Assembly (NCBI GenBank): GCA_030765685.1
Contig: JAVCCB010000063.1
Location: forward strand, 1-49,371
Length of the DNA stretch: 49,371 nucleotides
Direction of reading: 5' to 3'
Source: Candidatus Tantalella remota
GTDB taxonomy: Bacteria; Omnitrophota; Gorgyraeia; Tantalellales; Tantalellaceae
The notes under the pieces are model-generated. The model was not told the DNA's origin. It worked only from the letters and a program-made list of their open reading frames with translations, and searched no databases. Below, in pieces: positions 32,555 through 41,364 of this stretch; within the stretch, counting starts at the first letter, position 1; every line of letters starts with the position of its first letter. The translations under genes and the position numbers were made by a program.

Positions 32555-33475
32555 GTGGAACAGGAAAAGGTTCTTTTGACTGAAACATATTGCATGTTGA
32601 AAAAAATAGAGGCATTTTATCTAAGGAAAGTGCTGCCTAAAGTCTTTCGGAAGAGAGTGCGTGACACATCTTTTTTCAGGAGATGGTGGTATGATCCCAT
32701 GAATTATGCGAGAATAATTGAGTTACCCCTTACTGTTTCCATGATGGAGTTAGAAGAAGGGCAGAAGATCCTGGATATTTCGAGCCCTAAACTGCTTTCA
32801 TTATATTTGGGGACGAATGGTTTTCCGGACATAACGGTATCTGATCTCGTAGATGATTTTTCGGAAGATTTTGTTGTATTCTCCGGGGAATTTCATTTTT
32901 CTCCAGGAATAGAGATATTTGACGCGACGGAGATGCCGCTTAAAGATAATACGTTTGATAGAATATTTTCCGTGTCCGTACTCGAGCATATTCCGGAAGA
33001 CGGAGATATCGGGGTGATATGCGAGTCAGAACGGGTCTTGAAAAAGGGAGGAGTCTTTGTTATTACGTTGCCGGCGGGGATAGAATATAGTGAAGAATGG
33101 CTGTCTGAACGCGATTTTTCATGGCCGGGCACGTCACGAGGAGATGGAAAAGTATTGTTCCAGAAGAGATATGACAAGGCTTCCATAATGAAAAGATTTT
33201 CTGGCTGCGGGCTGGAGATCGAGGACATTGTTTTTATAGCCGAGAAACCTATTCGCCCGCCTGAATACAGCGATAATGGGAGGCTATTGTTCAATTACTA
33301 TTATCTGGAGGATCTGCCTTTGATAAGGTTGCTAAGAAAAATAACAAGGTTGTTAAAGATACCACTGTTGTTGTACGCGGCGCGCAGGTCCTACGCGCTA
33401 AGTATGCAGTATCTGACGAGAGAAGGAACGGATGAGAACATAAGAGAGGTAGCCGTTAAATTACGTAAAAAATGA
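32555..33475 (+). CDS. SAM-dependent methyltransferase (class I)
   Basis: The GTG start at 32555 has AAAGAGG upstream. The 306-residue protein has a central class I methyltransferase domain with a degenerate motif I (ILDISSPKLLSLYL near residue 72-85). The motif post-II IEIFDATEMPLKDNTFDRIFS and the following SVLEHIPEDGD are typical of Methyltransf_11. A hydrophobic, basic C-terminal part (about 250-300) may associate with the membrane. In this locus it probably methylates a sugar; the substrate is unknown. Confidence 0.82.
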   Translation: MEQEKVLLTETYCMLKKIEAFYLRKVLPKVFRKRVRDTSFFRRWWYDPMNYARIIELPLTVSMMELEEGQKILDISSPKLLSLYLGTNGFPDITVSDLVDDFSEDFVVFSGEFHFSPGIEIFDATEMPLKDNTFDRIFSVSVLEHIPEDGDIGVICESERVLKKGGVFVITLPAGIEYSEEWLSERDFSWPGTSRGDGKVLFQKRYDKASIMKRFSGCGLEIEDIVFIAEKPIRPPEYSDNGRLLFNYYYLEDLPLIRLLRKITRLLKIPLLLYAARRSYALSMQYLTREGTDENIREVAVKLRKK

Positions 33476-33503
33476 ACTGAATACAGCATCGGGGAGGTTC
33501 TCT

Positions 33504-34121
33504 GTGTCTGAGATGAGAGAATATTACGAAAAAGAATATAATGAGGCTGAGTTTGAGGCGGATATGCAGCGTAATAATCGTTTGCGTTTCTGTTTTCCGG
33601 ATGAAATTAACGGAAAAAAAATACTTAGCATAGGATCTGGTCCGGGAGTGGACATCCAGTTTCTTACACCCGGCAACGAAATCCACGCAATGGATATTTC
33701 AAGGAAAGCTCTTGATGTCGCTCAGGCGAGCGGATATATTGTTCACCAGTTTGACCTGAACGCGAACACCCCCTTTCCTTTTGAGGACGGATATTTTGAT
33801 ATAGTAGTAGCTACAGATATTTTGGAACACATTTTTGATCCCCTGAGAGTTATGCTCGAGTTGCGCAGGGTCTTGAACGATAAAGGGGAAGCGCTTTTGA
33901 GTGTGCCCAACCATTTTTATTTCAGTCGAAGGGTGGCTATGCTTTTCGGCAAGGGTATAGTGCTGCCGTTTCACAACAGTAATGAATGGGATTATTTTCA
34001 TATTAGGTTCTTTACCCTCAAAGAGTGGGAAAAGTTCCTGGACAAGTCTGGACAAGTGTGGATTGCGCGTAAAAGAGAGGCTATACGACAGTTTTTACCA
34101 GATACCTTGTGGATTACCTGA
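33504..34121 (+). CDS. SAM-dependent methyltransferase, frameshifted near the C-terminus
   Basis: The GTG start at 33504 follows GGGGAGG. The 205-residue frame has a complete class I methyltransferase core: motif I ILSIGSGPGVDI (about 40-51), IHAMDIS, and FDIVVATDILEHIFDP (about 95-110). The end is disturbed. At about 34039-34058 the bases TGGACAAGTC and TGGACAAGTG form a 10-bp tandem duplication, which shifts the frame. In the other frame the expected C-terminus (RLYDSFYQIPCGLPENVDK onward) continues to a stop at 34200. The intact gene would therefore span 33504-34200. The truncated product has an unrelated tail of about 22 residues. Confidence 0.85.
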   Translation: MSEMREYYEKEYNEAEFEADMQRNNRLRFCFPDEINGKKILSIGSGPGVDIQFLTPGNEIHAMDISRKALDVAQASGYIVHQFDLNANTPFPFEDGYFDIVVATDILEHIFDPLRVMLELRRVLNDKGEALLSVPNHFYFSRRVAMLFGKGIVLPFHNSNEWDYFHIRFFTLKEWEKFLDKSGQVWIARKREAIRQFLPDTLWIT

Positions 34122-34239
34122 AAATGTTGACAAGATGATAGTCCGGAAATTTCCTGACCTTTTGTCCAGGCACTTTCTTTGCAAGGCCGAGAAAAAATAA
34201 AAATAGCGAAAGATGATCTTTGTGACCTAAGAGGGGACG

Positions 34240-35337
34240 ATGGACCGAATAAAAGTTTTAGTAGCTATAGATAAGAAATGCCACGCGTTCAGTGAGATAG
34301 AGAAGGCAATGGACGATGAGGTGGGGGTCCACTTCATGTGGCCGGGATATTTTATGGCCAATAATATTTTATATATTTGCGCGGAGCTTATCTACTACAG
34401 GATAAAAGGATACAGGATCCTGCATTTTCAATGGCTACAGTACTATTACCGTAAGGGAACACTTGCCGAAAGCCAGCACAACGGGGAAAAGTTTCTTAAA
34501 GGCGTATCAATTGCTAAAGCGATCGGTTTTCGGATAGTATGGACTTGTCATAATATAAAGCCGCATGAGGATGAATATCCACAACTGTCGGAAAAGATGA
34601 GACGCGCGTTTTCTGGATACTGTGATTGTATACTTGTGCTGCACAAGAGCATGATAGAGAAAGTCAGGAAATCATACGGATATGATGGTGGTATGGAATT
34701 TTCAAGTCTCGGAGACTATGGGGATATGTATCCCGTGAAAGGGATATCTATGGTGGAAGCAAGAAAAGAACTGGATGTACCAGAAGATGCTTTTGTATTT
34801 ATCGCCTCTATCGGCGTGTCCAGGGGGTATAAGAAGCTGCCGGTACTCGTGGAAGCTTTTCTTAAGATGAGGGAGACCGTTCAGTCTGATGTACGACTTT
34901 TTCTTGGGGGTAGGTTGTTTGACGGTTCCGATCCCTTGGGGTTAAGGGCATTTTCTGAGGGTAATTCAGACGGTTGGGCGGATTACGAAGATACAGGCAG
35001 GCATATGGAGGAATATCTTATGGCCTCTGATATAATGGTCCTCACGCATGAGATGGATGGGGTATCTGCTAATGTGTACCTGAGTGCTTCCTTTGGGGTT
35101 CCGCTTCTGGTTACTTGTGAAAGCGGATCGACAGCGGAGCTGGTTTTAGAGAACGGTTTAGGTAAAGTGTCCGCGTCCGATACGGAAGCGTTAGCCAGGA
35201 ACATGGCAAAGATATTAGGCGACAGAAAGCAGTTAAAGATATATTCCGAAAATTGCGAGATTTTTATTGATAAAAACTGCTGGAGCGTAGCGGCGAAAAA
35301 ACATATTGCAGTATACAATTCAGTGTTGAATAGTTAA
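34240..35337 (+). CDS. Glycosyltransferase (GT-B, GT4-like)
   Basis: The 365-residue protein starts behind GAGGGGACG. It has a GT-B layout. The N-terminal half binds the acceptor (YRILHFQWLQYYYR, TCHNIKPHE). The C-terminal half binds the nucleotide sugar and has a region ASDIMVLTHEMDGVSANVYLSASFGVPLL in place of the usual E-x7-E motif. It resembles GumK-like and related transferases. The donor and acceptor sugars cannot be read from the sequence. It is one of the elongation enzymes of the locus. Confidence 0.8.
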   Translation: MDRIKVLVAIDKKCHAFSEIEKAMDDEVGVHFMWPGYFMANNILYICAELIYYRIKGYRILHFQWLQYYYRKGTLAESQHNGEKFLKGVSIAKAIGFRIVWTCHNIKPHEDEYPQLSEKMRRAFSGYCDCILVLHKSMIEKVRKSYGYDGGMEFSSLGDYGDMYPVKGISMVEARKELDVPEDAFVFIASIGVSRGYKKLPVLVEAFLKMRETVQSDVRLFLGGRLFDGSDPLGLRAFSEGNSDGWADYEDTGRHMEEYLMASDIMVLTHEMDGVSANVYLSASFGVPLLVTCESGSTAELVLENGLGKVSASDTEALARNMAKILGDRKQLKIYSENCEIFIDKNCWSVAAKKHIAVYNSVLNS

Positions 35338-35353
35338 AGTCCGGGAGAATGTA

Positions 35354-36304
35354 ATGCAGGATATATCGGTAAGCATAATAACATATAACAGGAAAGACCT
35401 TCTGCGGGATGTTATAAGGTCTCTGGAGGAACAATCGTACCCTAAAGACAAGTACGAGCTTGTCATCGTCGATGACGGTTCGACTGACGGGACTCAAGAA
35501 GTCATGGAGGAGCTGATAGAAGGATCATTCTGCAATATCCGGTATTTGAGGCAGGATGTCAATCGTGGAAAATCCGCGGTACGCAATATAAGCGTAGAAA
35601 ATGCCAAGGGAGAAATAATTCTTTTCTTGGAAGATGATACGATAGCCGATCCGCGTCTTCTGGAAGAGCATATTAAGTCTCATCGTTCCGAACCGGGAGA
35701 AAAGATAGCGGTGGCAGGTCTTGAGATCGTGAAAGAAATTTCTATCAGAACACCTTTCGGACGCTATCTTAAACAGTCATCGAAAAGGTTCTTTGATAAC
35801 GTTCATGACCTCATAGAAACCGGTGATAAGGATATGTTCAAAGGGTTTATTACATTCAATCTTTCTATACACAGGTCTTTTTTAATGGAAGAGGGGATGT
35901 TCGATCCCGCGTTCAAATATTTCTGCGAAGATATAGAATTGGGTTACAGGTTGTCAAAAAAAGGGTTGAAGATGAAATACAATCCTGACGCATGTATATT
36001 TAACGTCCATCCGCCGAGATTTGATGAGCATTGCAGACGAAATATCAACAGGGGTGAATTCAGCGTGAAGCTGGCAGAAAAGCATCCTGACGCTGTTGAT
36101 GTAAGTATTCCCGGCGGGCGGGCAAAACTTTTTTTAAAAGACATTTTTTACCCCGTACTGAAGAATATCATAAGCATCTGCGATGAACGTCTGAAGATAC
36201 CGTTTCCCGGGGTGTTGTATCAAAAGGTAATGGACTATTGCGTCGAAAAAGGGATGAGAGACGCGCTTGAAAAAGGGAAAAATAGAGTAATATGCCCAGC
36301 ATAA
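35354..36304 (+). CDS. Family 2 glycosyltransferase
   Basis: The 316-residue protein has a GT-A fold with the N-terminal SVSIITYNRKDLL, the nucleotide-binding VDDGSTDGT (about 39-47), and the metal-binding EDDT (about 94-97) in place of DxD. The acceptor region has CEDIELGYRLSKKG, an ED motif typical of GT2 enzymes. It adds one sugar to the growing repeat unit on the cytoplasmic face. Its 3' end overlaps the next gene by 13 bases, so both are translated together. Confidence 0.9.
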   Translation: MQDISVSIITYNRKDLLRDVIRSLEEQSYPKDKYELVIVDDGSTDGTQEVMEELIEGSFCNIRYLRQDVNRGKSAVRNISVENAKGEIILFLEDDTIADPRLLEEHIKSHRSEPGEKIAVAGLEIVKEISIRTPFGRYLKQSSKRFFDNVHDLIETGDKDMFKGFITFNLSIHRSFLMEEGMFDPAFKYFCEDIELGYRLSKKGLKMKYNPDACIFNVHPPRFDEHCRRNINRGEFSVKLAEKHPDAVDVSIPGGRAKLFLKDIFYPVLKNIISICDERLKIPFPGVLYQKVMDYCVEKGMRDALEKGKNRVICPA

Positions 36305-37278
36305 GCGTAATAATAGCCGTATATAACGATAAAAAGTATGTGGGTGAATGTATAGAAAGTATATTGTCGCAAACGTTCACTGATTTTGAACTCATACTGG
36401 TGGATGATGGCTCTACTGACGGCACGGGGGATATCCTGCGGGAATATGCTTCAGCGGACAGTAGGATCGTCTTGGAGGTGAAGAAGTCTAACACAGGTAT
36501 AGCCGCTTCCCGCAACAGGGGGTTCGAACTTTCCCGCGGGACTTTTATTGCAGTGATAGATTCCGACGACAGGGCGCGTCCCGAAAGATTGCGGGAACAG
36601 TTGGAATTTCTTTCGTCGCATGGGGCTATAGGGGGGGTAGGCACTTTTCAGGAATACATAGGTATGTATGGTGAACATCTTGATATTAGAGAGATAACAC
36701 AGGGTGAAGGTGACATTACAGATCTTTGTACCGGTATTGTGCCGATATCCCATACCACGTGCATGTTCAGGCGAGAGGTCCTTGAGTCAGTCGGCGGGTA
36801 CAGAACGCAGTTTGAAAGATCCGTTGATTACGATCTGTTATTGAGAATACAGGAAAAATACAGATTGTTCAACATGGGCAGGGTTTTAACGGAACACAGG
36901 TTCTCTTCCTCAAGAGGCACAGTAAGGGAGAGAAAAAAACAGATGTTGTATATGGAGTTGGCCAGGCAGCTTGCTTTGGAGAGAAAAGACAAAGGCGAGG
37001 ACTGTTTGCAGAGGGGGGATGAGTCCGCATATGTAGCGCTTAAGCGGAGCATATTTGGGACCAAAAGAATTCCACGGTTCATGGAAATATCCTCCAATTA
37101 CCTTTATTGGGCTCGTAGGATGTATCATAGGGGACCGATAGGATACGCGAGGAAATTTGTTATGTTTTCAATAAAGCATAATCCACTAAATCTTAAAGCG
37201 TTAGTCTATGCTGTTTTTCTTTACGCGGGTAGCGGGACAAGGGAATATCTCAAAGGGTTTAAAAAAAAATTGTTTTAG
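36292..37278 (+). CDS. Family 2 glycosyltransferase
   Basis: The 328-residue GT-A protein has SVIIAVYNDKKYV at the N-terminus, VDDGSTDGT (about 37-45) and a DSDDRA motif (about 92-97) for metal and donor binding. The acceptor-side motif is ERSVDYDLLLRI. A basic C-terminal region (about 240-328) may contact the membrane. It overlaps the previous GT2 gene, and the GT4 gene at 37283 starts four bases after its stop. Specificity unknown. Confidence 0.9.
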   Translation: MPSISVIIAVYNDKKYVGECIESILSQTFTDFELILVDDGSTDGTGDILREYASADSRIVLEVKKSNTGIAASRNRGFELSRGTFIAVIDSDDRARPERLREQLEFLSSHGAIGGVGTFQEYIGMYGEHLDIREITQGEGDITDLCTGIVPISHTTCMFRREVLESVGGYRTQFERSVDYDLLLRIQEKYRLFNMGRVLTEHRFSSSRGTVRERKKQMLYMELARQLALERKDKGEDCLQRGDESAYVALKRSIFGTKRIPRFMEISSNYLYWARRMYHRGPIGYARKFVMFSIKHNPLNLKALVYAVFLYAGSGTREYLKGFKKKLF

Positions 37279-37282
37279 TAAT

Positions 37283-38455
37283 ATGAAAATACTTTTTGTG
37301 AACAAATATGTATCTATAGAGGGCGGAGCTGAGTATTACATCAATGCTCTGTCGCGAAGATTGAGGGATATGGGGCATGAATGCAGCATTATTCAATCAT
37401 GGACAGATGCTGAAGCTCGAGGGTTTGAAACAACCTATTCCGTAGAAGATATCTGGAAGAATGAGTTATATATAGCAGATAGCACGCGCCGGGAAATAGA
37501 AAGGATAATTTCTAAAGAACGGCCTGATGTCATATATTTGCATGCGGTAGAGAACGGCGATGCAATAGACTGTTTTTCCGGAGCGGCAAGAACAGTCAGG
37601 TATATACACGACTACAAGACAGTAGACCCTGACGGGAAGATGCTCCTCCACGATCCGCTTGAGGTTAGCAGATACCCGTTATCACTGTCCTGTTTCCTGA
37701 GAGCTTATACACGCAGAGCAATGCCCAGGAACCCGATAAAAGGTATGAAAGCGTATTTAAGGTCCCGGAAAGCTCTGGGAGCTTCAAAGCGTCTCGGCAA
37801 GGTTATAGTAGCTTCGGGGTATATGAAGGATGTTCTAGGTATGAATGGTGTTGATCTGGGAAGGATAGAGGTACTTCCATATTTTGTGGACAGGGGAGAT
37901 GTGACCATAGCAGCGGGATCTGGAAGTGGCCGTATTTTATATTGCGGACGTATTGCTGAGGGTAAGGGGCTGGAGGTACTGCTTGAGGTTCTCTCTCGTT
38001 CAAATTCCGATTTTTATCTGGATATCGTAGGAACGGGGCCCCAAGAAGAGGAGTGCAGGAAAAGGGCATCGGAGCTGGGTATTTTGGATAAGGTGATCTT
38101 TCACGGATGGGTGGCGCATGAAAAACTGGCCTCTTTTTATGAGAAAAGCAGGTTTCTGGTCATACCATCTATATGGCCGGAACCTTTCGGTATCTGCGGT
38201 ATTGAAGCGGCATTTTTCGGGAAACCGTCTGTAGCGTTCGATGTCGGAGGTATATCCGACTGGCTGATAGACGGAAACACCGGATTCCTGATAGAGCCTT
38301 ATGATAAGGAGAAGATGTCTGAAAAAATAGAGTTTTTACTGAAGAATCCAGGTAAAACGGAGGAATTAGGCCATAATGCGCAAAAGAACGCTATAGAGAA
38401 ATATAGTTCCGAAGTGCATCTTAAGCGGCTCTTGGAGATATTTGGTGAGCTGTAA
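37283..38455 (+). CDS. Family 4 glycosyltransferase
   Basis: The start is the ATG at 37283 (MKILFVNKY); the frame is open upstream inside the previous gene. The product of about 390 residues has the GT4 N-terminal motif with the GGAEYY loop. A second domain begins near ILYCGRIAEGKGLEVLLEVL, and the donor-binding E-x7-E region reads PEPFGICGIEAAFFGKPSVAF. The C-terminal helix ends in a heptad array that includes its last codons. Retaining transfer of one sugar to the lipid-linked unit is expected. Confidence 0.92.
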   Translation: MKILFVNKYVSIEGGAEYYINALSRRLRDMGHECSIIQSWTDAEARGFETTYSVEDIWKNELYIADSTRREIERIISKERPDVIYLHAVENGDAIDCFSGAARTVRYIHDYKTVDPDGKMLLHDPLEVSRYPLSLSCFLRAYTRRAMPRNPIKGMKAYLRSRKALGASKRLGKVIVASGYMKDVLGMNGVDLGRIEVLPYFVDRGDVTIAAGSGSGRILYCGRIAEGKGLEVLLEVLSRSNSDFYLDIVGTGPQEEECRKRASELGILDKVIFHGWVAHEKLASFYEKSRFLVIPSIWPEPFGICGIEAAFFGKPSVAFDVGGISDWLIDGNTGFLIEPYDKEKMSEKIEFLLKNPGKTEELGHNAQKNAIEKYSSEVHLKRLLEIFGEL

Positions 38456-38605
38456 ACAGTGAACTGAATTGAGTACCGGGTATCGAGTACCGGGTATCGG
38501 GTTATTAGGGGATTGGGGACTAGGATATCAGGTTATTGGAATATCAGGGAATAGGGAATTGGAAATAGTTAAGGGATTACAGAGATTATTTTAGATTACG
38601 GAGAT
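38445..38605. repeat. Degenerate heptanucleotide array (about 23 units)
   Basis: The longest array in the window, 161 bases in one register. It starts in the last codons of the GT4 gene. Types include GTACCGG, GTATCGA, GGGGATT and AATAGGG. A block of about 45 bases near its start recurs almost unchanged at 47923 and 48200. Confidence 0.88.
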
Positions 38606-38634
38606 GAGAGGCTCCGGTGACGTGAGCAATATTT

Positions 38635-38779
38635 GTCATCCTGAGCGAAGCGAAGGATCTCAGTAACTATGAAGAGGCGGAAGTAGCGTGGCGCAGGGCG
38701 CGAGGCTAGAGGCGAAAGGCTAAAATAGCAGGACGCGTGGCGAAGAGATTCTTCGTCGCCGTTGGCTCCTCAGAATGAC
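38635..38779. repeat. GTCATCCTGAGCGAAG-type palindromic element
   Basis: The left end GTCATCCTGAGCGAAGCGAA and a right end complementary to it (CTCAGAATGAC) enclose about 100 bases. This is a widespread dispersed intergenic repeat. A half copy follows at 38790-38815. Confidence 0.7.
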
Positions 38780-38789
38780 GACTAGATTT

Positions 38790-38815
38790 GTCATCCTGAG
38801 CGAAGCGAAGGATTT
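38790..38815. repeat. Half copy of the GTCATCCTGAG repeat
   Basis: The left end of the preceding element is repeated here (GTCATCCTGAGCGAAGCGAA), directly before a heptad array, without a matching right end. Confidence 0.65.
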
Positions 38816-38818
38816 CTT

Positions 38819-38867
38819 GTAAACTGTAAACAGATGGAAGGAAAAGGGAAAAAGTAAAAGGGAAAAC
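38819..38867. repeat. Degenerate heptanucleotide array (7 units)
   Basis: Seven units of TGTAAAC and GGGAAAA type share one register. The gap 38456-39022 contains only these repeats and no gene. Confidence 0.7.
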
Positions 38868-38961
38868 CAGGAGTCCTAAACCAGAACAAGTTCGGTTTAG
38901 GGTAAACTTCGCGACGCAGGATCCGCAAGCCGAAGGCGCAGTGAAAAGATATAGGAAGGGG

Positions 38962-39018
38962 CTGTATATCCAACAAGAAACCTTTCTTTTTTCCTTTATC
39001 CTTTTTACTTTTTACTTT
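38962..39018 (-). repeat. 57-bp repeat, inverted copy of 5033-5089
   Basis: The reverse complement of this stretch is identical to 5033-5089 over 57 bases. It ends four bases before the start codon of the 39023 gene, so the pyrimidine-rich heptads (CTTTTTA type) stand where a ribosome binding site is expected. Confidence 0.87.
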
Positions 39019-39022
39019 TACT

Positions 39023-40165
39023 ATGAAAATACTAATGATATTTCCCGCGTATCAGCCGGGATACCAGAAGGATGGTATCGGAGATTATACGCGCATACTT
39101 GTAGAGGAGCTCCGGGATAAGGGCAATGATGTTCGCGTCATAGCTTCCGGTAGATATTCTGGTATCGATGCTGATGTTGTAAAAGTGGGTAATGGGAAAT
39201 GGGGCCGAAATGAGCTTGCGGCGACGATGAAAGAGATAGAAGGTTCCGGCTATGACGTGGTACATATGCAGTACAGCCCCGTAAGCTATGGTTTCGGCGT
39301 CACTTTTAAACTGTTGCCGCTGTTGGTGAGATTGAAAGCCAGGAGAACTCTTTTTGTTATTACTTTCCATACGCTTGTCGGCGGCAGGTGGGTGTCCAGG
39401 ATGAACGCTCTCTTGCTCACGATGTTTAGCCATAAAGTGATCAGTACCAACGAGGAACTTACGGGTCTCTTCGGGAAATGGTTTGCTCCTTTTCTTGGCA
39501 AACTCACGCAGATACCGATAGGTTCCAACATCCCTCCGGCAGAGATCTCCAGAGAGGACGCGCGAGCGGAGTTCGAAAAGGAAAATGATATCAGCAGGGA
39601 CTGTACTTTGCTCGCTAATTTCGGGTTTCCGAACCCGTGGAAGGGGGTAGAGGATATTTTTGAAGCTTTGAGATTAGTGACGAATAAAGGAAAGTACCGG
39701 TTAGCGATGATATGTTCCGAGATAGAGGAGAATAAGGAGTACCTGCGGTCTCTGAAGGGGCAGGCCGCGGAAAAAGGTATAGAGAATAGCATCATATGGA
39801 TAGAGGGAGAGGACGGGTTAAAGGTGTCCAGATCTTTGAAAGCGGCGGATATCTTTATCGCGCCTTATCATGACGGCATATCTATAAGAAGAGGAACTCT
39901 CATGGCGGCCATAGTGAACGGTCTTCCTGTGGTAAGTACGTATCCGCGCGTTGATATGCCGTATTTTGAAGATAATAAAAATGTGATCCTTGTACCCGCT
40001 TCCGATCCTGAGGCTTTAGCGGCTGCGGTGGAACGAGTAGCCATGGACATTGGACTGCGTACCAGGTTATCGGATAATATTACGCTATTGGCGCAGCGGT
40101 TCGATTGGGGAGAAATAGCTGACCGTACATTAAAGGTATATAACGGACAGGGAGAGACTGGCTGA
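39023..40165 (+). CDS. Family 4 glycosyltransferase
   Basis: The 380-residue GT-B protein begins MKILMIFPAYQPG with the DGIGDYTRILVEEL acceptor loop typical of GT4 enzymes. The second domain starts near LLANFGFPNPWKGVEDIFEAL. The donor-site region reads IAPYHDGISIRRGTLMAAIVNGLPVVS, where the first Glu of E-x7-E is not obvious. There is no ribosome binding site; a pyrimidine-rich repeat runs to the start codon. This may be a leaderless or otherwise unusual start. The heptosyltransferase-like gene follows after eight bases. Confidence 0.87.
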   Translation: MKILMIFPAYQPGYQKDGIGDYTRILVEELRDKGNDVRVIASGRYSGIDADVVKVGNGKWGRNELAATMKEIEGSGYDVVHMQYSPVSYGFGVTFKLLPLLVRLKARRTLFVITFHTLVGGRWVSRMNALLLTMFSHKVISTNEELTGLFGKWFAPFLGKLTQIPIGSNIPPAEISREDARAEFEKENDISRDCTLLANFGFPNPWKGVEDIFEALRLVTNKGKYRLAMICSEIEENKEYLRSLKGQAAEKGIENSIIWIEGEDGLKVSRSLKAADIFIAPYHDGISIRRGTLMAAIVNGLPVVSTYPRVDMPYFEDNKNVILVPASDPEALAAAVERVAMDIGLRTRLSDNITLLAQRFDWGEIADRTLKVYNGQGETG

Positions 40166-40173
40166 AAAACATT

Positions 40174-41364
40174 ATGCGTATTCTTGAAATAATAAGATAT
40201 TTTCTGAAGCAGGTCCTGGAGAGTTTGGAGTTCATGGCGCTCTGGTCGGTCCTCCTCTTGAAGAAGTTCCTCGGCAGGAGAACAAAAAAACCTGGGGAAG
40301 TCCGAAAAATACTTATTATACAACTAAACTCTATAGGTGACGTCCTGATGACGACACCCGCCATAAGAAGCCTGAAAAACAGCTTTCCCGGCGCGGAAAT
40401 AGATATTGTTACCCGTCCCCATGCCGTAACTTTGTTGCGGGATAACCCCGACATAAACAGGGTTCTGGGATGTTCTGACAGGTTTTGGAGAAGTATTTTT
40501 ACTGATGTCAGGAGCTATGGGACTTCGCTTGCGGCCTTAAGGGAACTGAAGAAAACACGTTATGATATATGTATAGATCTCGGAGGGACTCCTGGATCAA
40601 TAGTCTGCGCTTTGATTTTAGGATCGAATGGAACATATGGTCCCGAGCGATCGTTGAGAAGCGGTGTTTTTAGATACAGGACAGCGTGGTTTTACGGAAC
40701 AATAGAACAAAAAGAAGAACATATACTCAGGCGCTATTTGGAGATAACATCCGCTTTGGGAGGCGCGGATGTGGAAGAAGAGGAGAAACTGTATATTGCC
40801 TCGGAGAGCAGAGTGGCCGGTGACAAGTTCCTGGAAGAGAACAATTTAAAAGAGAAGCCTTTTGCAGTTATGCATGCCGGAGCTAAATGGCCGCCGAAAA
40901 GATGGCCGAAAGAGCGTTTTGCCGAGCTTATCAGCAGACTGTTCTCTGACTTAGCGCTTGTGACGGTCCTTGTTGGAACGGCTTCCGAGAGGTCCTCATT
41001 AGAGGCCATCAGGGATGAAAGCGGCGTATCCGGGACTATCCTGGCGGTTGACATGCCTCTACAGGTGACAGGATCCATAATAAGCGGTGCTGATGTTTTT
41101 ATAGGCAATGATTCAGGACCTGCTCACATGGCGGCCTCTGTTGGCACACCTCTGGTAGTTCTTTTTGGACCTACAGATCCGCAAACTTGCGCGCCGTTCT
41201 CAAAAAATAAGGTCATCTTGCACGATAAGATCTCCTGCTGGCCGTGTATTTTGTATTTCAGACGTGACAGGTGCCAGATGGGCGAGAATATATGTCTCAA
41301 AGAATTAAGTTCCGAAAACGTGTTCAACAAAGTGGAGGAGGTGATTACCGGGCATGGCGTTTAA
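40174..41364 (+). CDS. Family 9 glycosyltransferase (heptosyltransferase-like)
   Basis: The 396-residue protein has an N-terminal amphipathic stretch (about 1-35) and then the GT9 core: ILIIQLNSIGDVLMTTPAIRSL near 46-67, MHAGAKWPPKRWP in the middle and FIGNDSGPAHMAASVGTPLVVLFGPTDP near the C-terminal donor site. The D-S-GPxH motif is diagnostic for ADP-heptose transferases such as WaaC and WaaF. A Cys-rich tail (CWPCILYFRRDRCQ) is also usual. It may add heptose or a similar sugar to lipopolysaccharide or the exported glycan. It overlaps the next gene by 11 bases. Confidence 0.92.
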   Translation: MRILEIIRYFLKQVLESLEFMALWSVLLLKKFLGRRTKKPGEVRKILIIQLNSIGDVLMTTPAIRSLKNSFPGAEIDIVTRPHAVTLLRDNPDINRVLGCSDRFWRSIFTDVRSYGTSLAALRELKKTRYDICIDLGGTPGSIVCALILGSNGTYGPERSLRSGVFRYRTAWFYGTIEQKEEHILRRYLEITSALGGADVEEEEKLYIASESRVAGDKFLEENNLKEKPFAVMHAGAKWPPKRWPKERFAELISRLFSDLALVTVLVGTASERSSLEAIRDESGVSGTILAVDMPLQVTGSIISGADVFIGNDSGPAHMAASVGTPLVVLFGPTDPQTCAPFSKNKVILHDKISCWPCILYFRRDRCQMGENICLKELSSENVFNKVEEVITGHGV

